Positions 58,801-64,000 of a DNA stretch of 64,000 nt are shown piece by piece. Below the pieces are notes generated by a model. It worked only from the letters and a program-made list of their open reading frames with translations. It had not been told where the DNA came from and ran no database searches. The stretch is taken from the NCBI GenBank assembly GCA_025617745.1, contig CM046858.1, positions 44,869,162 to 44,933,161 on the forward strand. Direction: 5' to 3'. Origin of the DNA: Heliocidaris erythrogramma (lineage: Eukaryota; Echinodermata; Echinoidea; Camarodonta; Echinometridae). Each line of letters begins with the position of its first letter. Position 1 is the first letter of the stretch. The position numbers and the translations under genes are program-made.

Positions 58801-61076
58801 ATTCATCTGTTTCTTTTTTGGTCAAGTTTTGCGATAAAGTCAGCTAGTGTGAATGTACCATTAGGGAATTGTATTTGATCAGCACCTGTGCAATGAGCTT
58901 TTGACTTTCCAGCGCAAAAACCACTTATGCCAGGAACATAGGGGAAATACAGGAAATGGATTATCTGTTTAATATACCCAGATCCATCATTTTCCATCTC
59001 TATCATGAATTTCATTATTTTTTTTTTGCTGGGAGCTACCTTGCTGGCAGGCTGACTGCCTAAAGAGATTTGGAGGCAAGATTTATATTTGGGTCAATTG
59101 GTCTTTGGAAAACAATTGTGAAATAAAAAGAGATTAAGAAATAGAGTACTGGTACATACATGTACATGTAGTGTGCATTTTTATTGAACTTGCAGTTATT
59201 TTGTAACATGCTTAATGTAAATAATGTTTCGTTGCCTAGAAATGAAAAATATTTTTACAAGGACCTACATAGTACGGTGATATATGTGTTGTATCATATT
59301 TTTTGTGATCCCATTTTAATTCATTTTTTTTAAATTGAACTTTTATTTCTGTACATCTTATCTCTATTTGTTGTGTTTCTTTCTTTTTTACTCCCTGATT
59401 TTCGTTTCTCATCTCTTTGTATTTTCTTCTTTACTGATACTTTAATATTCTCATGACAATGTTTTTTCAATGGCCATCTGTGACCATGCAATTATATTCA
59501 CCATACACATGAGAAAAAGATTTCCTTCATTTGTGTAAACATGCAACTTTATAGTTTATAATTTGTAAACACTATGACAATTTTATTTAAAGCAGGTGCA
59601 ATAAATTAATCAAATATACATGTATTATTTGTGGATTAGGTCTGCCAAGATCATACCCTGCAAATAGTGTTCTATTTTTGACTCCCTAAGGTCTGTGAGG
59701 AATTAAAAACATGTTATTTTAGCATTTATAAACTGAATAGATTAACTTTTAACTCATTTACAAATTACAAATACAAATGCAAGTGAATATCTCCCAGCTT
59801 TTGATACATGTATAAAAATTATAGTTTGTATAGTAATTTTTGTACACGTAGGAAGCTCCTGATTTTTGCTCATTAAATCCTACAGTATATTTTCTCCTGC
59901 TATGAAAGTAAATGTTTTAGATTCTCATCCAGTCTGTTCTAAGTGTCATGCCTATTGAGAATCTTATTAAATTAACCTTAACGTGATTCTTTGCTCCATT
60001 GTTATCTTTTGTTTAGTTCTGACGTACTGTGAAGTCAGGCGATTACCTGGTGTCCTGTATGTCACCTTTGTGTCTGATAGAGAACCATTGGCTCTACTTA
60101 TTGCATCTTTTATGCCTCTACTGTCTTGCTCTATTCTTCAACCATACATAGAGGTAAATATATGATAGATTACTATTTACTTTTCACTAATAATATTCTC
60201 TATATGGTATATTGTACATGTAGATTACTATTTACTTTTCACTAATATTATATAATGTATATGGTAGATTCCTCTTTATTTTTCACCACTGGTACTCTTA
60301 AAATAGTAGATGGTACATTACTATTTACTTTCACTTATAGTTCTCTTAAAACCATTAAGACCATGTAATTAGATTAATATATACATTACTTGCACTTATA
60401 CTACTCAGAGAATGATATAGCAGATTCCTTTTTATTTTTCACCAGTGGTACTCTTAAAATAGTATGTTGTTGATTGATATGTACTTTCACTTATGAAGTA
60501 GTACTCTTAAAATAGTAGATGGTAGATTACTATTTACTTTCACTTACAGTATTCCTAAAACCATTACCTGAATGTGTGCATATGTGTAGAAGTAGTAAGA
60601 TTCCTTACTTGAATGTAAATTTGACGCATTCCCTGCATGAATGAAACAAATAAAGTTCTAAGTGATGTGGGGGAATAAAGATGACATATGTTTCTTGTAA
60701 AAAAAAATGGAATTCAATATTGTTGTACATGTAATTTGATTGTCATTCAAGTGTAAATACACATAGTCGTCCCTTTTCCACAAAGACTTCTCTTTCACGA
60801 CAGTGAATAAAGTCGGCAAACATTTTCCAATCAGTACAATGATTTAGACCATATTTGTGGTTCGTCATCAGCATCAATTATATAATTTCTATCCTCTTGT
60901 CTTTTTTAAAACTCTTTGTCGTCTATTGTCAGTTTTGTTTTTCCTGTGCTTTTTACTGGTGTCTTAATTTTTCAATTTTTCTCCCTCGTCTTGTGCAGGA
61001 TGTATCAAGACAACTGGCGGCTGAACAGAAGCAGTTGACATCTTTTATGAAAGACACAGGATCACTCTACACCTGA
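46843..61076 (+). CDS. PSMG1: Proteasome assembly chaperone 1 (PSMG1/PAC1), seven coding exons
   Basis: Coding exons are 46843-46940, 48316-48410, 49049-49178, 52254-52335, 53532-53727, 60017-60153 and 60999-61076. All introns are GT-AG and the phases are consistent, giving 816 nt, 271 aa (human is about 288). An in-frame TAA ends 3 nt before the ATG and fixes the start. The N-terminus is acidic (GEDDDSDEESQ), as in other PAC1 proteins. Exon 2 gives the hydrophobic strand CKCLLIAVGPVATG. Exon 4 gives LALCQCRETVSSQQTYSWVQ, exon 5 gives the strand STVIILDSHRVGELKT and later QPCCPYLEPPNTVGGL, and exon 6 gives LTYCEVRRLPGVLYVTFVSD. The last exon ends SFMKDTGSLYT, echoing the SNIYT end of the vertebrate protein. 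PAC1 pairs with PAC2 in the cytosol to scaffold the 20S alpha ring and block off-pathway dimers. Introns 4 (1.2 kb) and 5 (6.3 kb) are swollen by repeats. Confidence 0.93.
46955..47160. repeat. Fold-back element in PSMG1 intron 1
   Basis: Arms carry atttgcgcaactcctggcc and the inverse ...agcagttgcgcaaat. A second palindrome (cagtaacactaacagtgtta) is appended on the right. It begins 14 bp after exon 1. Confidence 0.7.
48508..48677 (+). mobile_element. Short 5'-truncated retroposon with poly(A) and target-site duplication
   Basis: The 16-bp word aaagaaactgtctgga occurs at 48492-48507 and again at 48678-48693. The 170 bp between ends with AATAAA and a poly(A)-rich stretch (48660-48677). This is the signature of target-primed retroposition: a truncated 3' end of a LINE or a processed transcript. 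It lies in PSMG1 intron 2. Confidence 0.8.
48717..48975 (+). repeat. 250-bp polypurine GAA/GGA tract
   Basis: This is almost uninterrupted A/G over about 250 bp, beginning 24 bp after the retroposon target duplication and ending 74 bp before PSMG1 exon 3. The 152-codon frame opposite it is low-complexity and not a gene. Confidence 0.95.
49317..49446. mobile_element. 130-bp palindromic MITE in PSMG1 intron 3
   Basis: The ends ggggagcgtttcatcaagcg and the inverse cgcttgatgagaaacgctcccc enclose a further inverted stretch (cagtgatttttactgac). Confidence 0.8.
50002..50133. mobile_element. 132-bp palindromic MITE in PSMG1 intron 3
   Basis: The ends gggggtgttgcaagaaagtt and the inverse aactttcttgcaacacccc have TTAG-like flanks on each side. 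The interior is built of ttgcaat / attgcaa words. Confidence 0.85.
50590..52030. repeat. Repeat-derived block in PSMG1 intron 3
   Basis: It contains C18 (50799-50816), a cac/act-rich stretch (51360-51600) and a piece ending in a CAAA tetramer run (51951-51978). The piece is flanked by tggtgcaaatccgttcacc and cctgccgatttcatcggcg. This last segment resembles a repeat common in molluscs and echinoderms. Confidence 0.5.
52349..52785 (+). repeat. ~400-bp interspersed repeat, copy in PSMG1 intron 4
   Basis: This is a direct copy of 61449-61855. Shared words include tcttcaaattggcaacaat, attcctggcatcaa and ttttttagagctctgaatc. It begins 13 bp after exon 4. Confidence 0.85.
53801..53870 (+). repeat. 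Direct repeat bounding the intron-5 array, left copy
   Basis: The sequence actaaccgaatcctaaactt, then caaccctgaatcta and a ccta-rich run, recurs at 56772-56845. The ccta stretch resembles degenerate TTAGGG-type repeats (cctaaccctaa). Confidence 0.75.
54005..54680 (+). repeat. Tandem array in PSMG1 intron 5, about 145-bp unit
   Basis: Roughly four units each contain tctaacctggcccatgt, gcatatgggagggac, tctcaaggtcaaaggtc and tacataaaaatggtt. The array begins with atgcctccgcccaccgtagg. A decayed unit without clear boundaries is at 55790-56060. The inverse of the leading motif (ggcggaggcataaa) is at about 56606-56621. Confidence 0.85.
56772..56845 (+). repeat. Direct repeat bounding the intron-5 array, right copy
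   Basis: It matches 53801-53870 (actaaccgaattctaaactt, then cagccctgaatct). About 2.9 kb of inserted material lies between the two. Confidence 0.75.
57755..58035 (+). mobile_element. MITE, family F, copy 2
   Basis: It runs from ctgtataagccataaattt to atatggtgtatacagg and lies in PSMG1 intron 5. A partial relative (ctgtaaacgtggaatatttc, gcgaaaataaaaacacgcg) is at 53943-54010. Confidence 0.75.
60160..60565 (+). repeat. Tandem repeats in PSMG1 intron 6, about 60-bp unit
   Basis: The words agattactatttacttttc, actcttaaaatagtag and tcaccactggtactc recur six or more times with indels. It starts a few bases after the exon-6 donor. Confidence 0.8.
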
Positions 61077-61403
61077 TGTCAGTGGATCTAATACATCCAA
61101 TACACCAGTACATGACAGGGTGCTACTAAACCCACTTGCCAAGAGCAATCGAGAAGGGGGCAAAGGGGGTGGGTGGGTGGGTGAGGACGCACTTTTGAGA
61201 GCCATTTACTCATATTTCTTGACCAACATACTATATTTCCTGTACAGTGGAAACTTGTTTTAAAGAGCGCCGATATAACAAGATTACTGATTTAACAAGG
61301 TAATTTTCGTGGTCCCAAGGTTTTTGTTGTGAGTTTCCACTTTATCTTATTGCTAAATAGAACCAAGAAATCTACCTCCCTCCTTCTTCCATTAAAAGAA
61401 AGA

Positions 61404-61409
61404 AATAAA
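61404..61409 (+). terminator. Possible PSMG1 polyadenylation signal (AATAAA)
   Basis: This is the first AATAAA after the PSMG1 stop, 328 nt downstream, with ATTAAA about 20 nt before it. Other AATAAA-like hexamers occur much further right (for example near 63887). The choice is by position only. Confidence 0.3.
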
Positions 61410-61448
61410 AAAGATTATTTTTTTATGGAAAGTCTGCTCTGCTCCCCT

Positions 61449-61855
61449 TAAACCTTTCAGGACAGGAATTATTTACGGGCTAAATTGATCACATCTTGCT
61501 CTTCAAATTGGCAACAATGATACTTTTCTTTTAGTGCTACATGTACATGTACATGGTTCTCATAAGGTGTACTGTCTTTGAAAATAATATACATGGTTGG
61601 GAAAAGTTGAAAAAATTGCCAATTTTGATAAAAAACAATGATTTTGTACCTCTCAATGTGTTGCCAATTTAAGGATTTTGAAGCTTCTTGTTTCTAAAAT
61701 TCCTGGCATCAACGCAATATGGTGATGCAACAAAAATCAACATAGTGTGTGCAGATTTTTTTTCTCTTTCTACTCATGCATCTGGTATATTTTTTAGAGC
61801 TCTGAATCAAAAGTTTTTGAGCCAAACCACAAAATGTGGTCAATTGTCTCGAAAG
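61449..61855 (+). repeat. ~400-bp interspersed repeat, copy 3' of PSMG1
   Basis: This is a direct copy of 52349-52785 at roughly 80-85% identity by eye. Together the two copies bracket exons 5-7. Confidence 0.85.
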
Positions 61856-61859
61856 GCGG

Positions 61860-64000
61860 AAAAAGGAGGAAAAAAAAAAGAAAGAAAAAGAGAAAAGAAT
61901 TTCCATCACTATAGATTCCCACTCCTTTCTCCCTTCTCATCTCAAAGCATGATATCTGCCATACTGGATTTGCCAGGGTAATTGATGTAGCAAACATTGT
62001 CTTTTCCCCATCTAATACTTTCCACAGATGTGATTTGCATTTATATACTATCGAAGATTTGTGTTGTTTCTTTGCTAAGGGATCAGATGCAGATCACTTG
62101 CAGTTGGTGCATAAGTTTGCTGCTGATGTGAGAAAAGTCTATTAATGTCTCTGAATTTGAAGGAAAACTTTGAAATAGTTTGTTAAACATTCAAGCACAA
62201 TGTAAAACATTTAAGGATTTAGCAGATATGGCATCAGTTTGCGCACTAGATTCAGATGTTTATTTAAGAAGAAGAGGAAACCAGGGGGCTCCCTTGTCAT
62301 TGGACTGAATTTAATGAGAGATGCAACACAACCAAGGCTGACCATTACAATGCTATTCTCCACTTTATACGAGACACTTATCTTTTCAAATACAATCTTC
62401 AATCCTCGTGGTACAGCGAATAGCTTTTATGAACACTATACCATATTCTCCCTTGGAACTGGAGGCCTCCAAGATAATGACAGAAGTTGATGGAAGGTGG
62501 TTGAAGCCCATCATTGTAGGCTCTATAGAGACTAGCTTAATCCCCATGTGAACAAATTATTATAATCTTGCTTTAATAGGTCATAAATTGATTTGTGTTC
62601 TTGATAGAGATTTGTATCTCGAGTAATCAAAGTACTATCTAGACAATGATAATGATAAATATACCTCTTGTGATATTTTATCTTTATGATTTTTTCCTTC
62701 TATTTTTTTTATACTTCATTGCATGGTCTTCTTTTTAACTTGTACAAATTTGACTTAGTATATTTATTACTTCAGCTTTCTGTATAATGTTATGAAAAGA
62801 AAAGCTATAATTTTGTTTGATTTGAACCTACATGAGGACAGTGCTATGTTTCCAATTTGACACAAACTAGTTTGACATCGTTGAGCAGTATACCATCTGT
62901 TTAAAGCCGGAAGGCCGTAGACTCATACAGAGATAACGCCCTTCTGGCTCCGAACAGACGAAATGTACATATATTGTATATTGAAATGAATGAAAATGAT
63001 AATACCTTGTACAAGGACTGACAATCTGATGTATTATCCACCTCTTTGGATAGTCAAAGTAGATTGCTTTTATATACATTGATGAGTTTCGAAGCTAATG
63101 CTATTAACCCATTGCCCACCGGAACCAATTGGTCCCTGTGTTAAACCTATTGGAATGAGAGAGCTCAGTAGTCAACGGGTTAATTGGTATTGCCTGTGGG
63201 TTAATGAGTTTGTATTAGATTTAAAGATAATGTGGTCATTAGCATGATTGTGTAGGCAGTATATTGATCACACAATATCGCTGGCCATTTCCTTCTACCA
63301 GTCTTAACGCAAAAAATGTTATATTTTATTGTTCCAAGTATGATTGGCTAATACATTTCTTTTCTGATGTTTACCATTTTGGAGGACGTTGGGATTTGGG
63401 CTTGTATGGCATGAAATCACCTAGTTTTTAGGCAGTTTATATTAGTGGGTAATTAAAAAAAGAAGAAGAATATTTGAATCAATTAAAACAAACTTTTGTC
63501 ACATTCAATTTTTCCAATTGAAAATCTTCTTTTTTATATATGCCAGGCAAAAAAACCTTGTGTATGGATAAATTGCTGCCTGTTATTAAGACTATGTTAC
63601 AGGATGAATGATCAACTCCACCCTAGATGTTGCAATATGCAAAATTTACTGTGATTTTATAGAAATTAGATTTCAGAAATGGATAATGGATAATACATAT
63701 CAAACAATTTGTGCTTAAATGTAAGTACTCAGAAAATTAATAGTTGATCTTCTAGAGAAAAAATATGTAAATATGTGAGGTAGTTTGTCGAACATCGTTT
63801 TGACTCCGCTTTGCAAAATAATAAAATGAAACACAGAATTTGCCTAAATTTTGTAATTTGCTTTTATTTCTTCATGTCTTTTTTTCTAATAAAACTCTCA
63901 TTACACATGTAACGTTGGATTTGTAGGAGAGAGAGAGGGAGAGAGAAAGGAAGGAAGGAATACAGAAGAGAGAAAGCGACAAACTAAGGGGTCCGTATAC
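61860..64000. other. 3' flank of PSMG1, no gene recognised
   Basis: AT-rich sequence with a GA microsatellite at the right edge (63929-63960) and the small MITE at 63104-63183. No exon was supported. Confidence 0.5.
63104..63183. repeat. 80-bp inverted-repeat MITE
   Basis: The ends ttaacccattgcccaccgg and caacgggttaat are inverted. The interior is a short unique stretch. Confidence 0.5.

Overview
The window is animal nuclear DNA: AT-rich, gene-poor, intron-rich and crowded with degenerate transposable elements. Two complete spliced genes sit on the + strand in the right-hand part, and both are recognisable from their translated exons. DNAJB13 (37855-44216, six coding exons, 316 aa) is an axonemal type-II Hsp40 of radial spokes. 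PSMG1/PAC1 (46843-61076, seven coding exons, 271 aa) is a proteasome assembly chaperone. The repeat content suggests a marine invertebrate deuterostome, most likely an echinoderm such as a sea urchin. It includes CR1/L2-type LINE remnants, tRNA-headed SINEs with ATT tails, many fold-back MITEs, long poly-G/poly-C runs at repeat ends and frequent tacatgta words. The species call is inference.

Left third (1-37.6 kb). This is mostly repeats: inverted-repeat elements, near-perfect palindromes, nested TTAA-flanked MITEs, LINE 3' ends, three SINEs and one tRNA-like gene on the - strand (15721-15791). Two - strand exons look real. One is a signal-peptide first exon with a TATA box (8369-8438). The other is a 72-nt phase-1 exon (1250-1321). 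Their phases match and they may form the start of a gene for a small secreted precursor that runs off the left edge. A weaker exon candidate lies at 32156-32253 (+).

Middle (37.6-45.3 kb). DNAJB13 is compact. Its first intron holds a 138-bp palindrome and a possible antisense exon (38425-38603, -). A 56-bp segment just upstream of the start codon recurs inverted about 6 kb to the left.

Right (46.8-64 kb). PSMG1 introns carry several repeats. These are a fold-back element (intron 1), a poly(A) retroposon with a 16-bp target-site duplication and a 250-bp polypurine tract (intron 2), two short palindromic MITEs (intron 3), a ~145-bp tandem array bounded by direct repeats (intron 5) and another tandem array (intron 6). 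A ~400-bp repeat occurs both just after exon 4 and just after the gene. There is no operon logic: the two genes share only orientation and proximity. No CRISPR array, bacterial operon or intact mobile-element ORF was seen.
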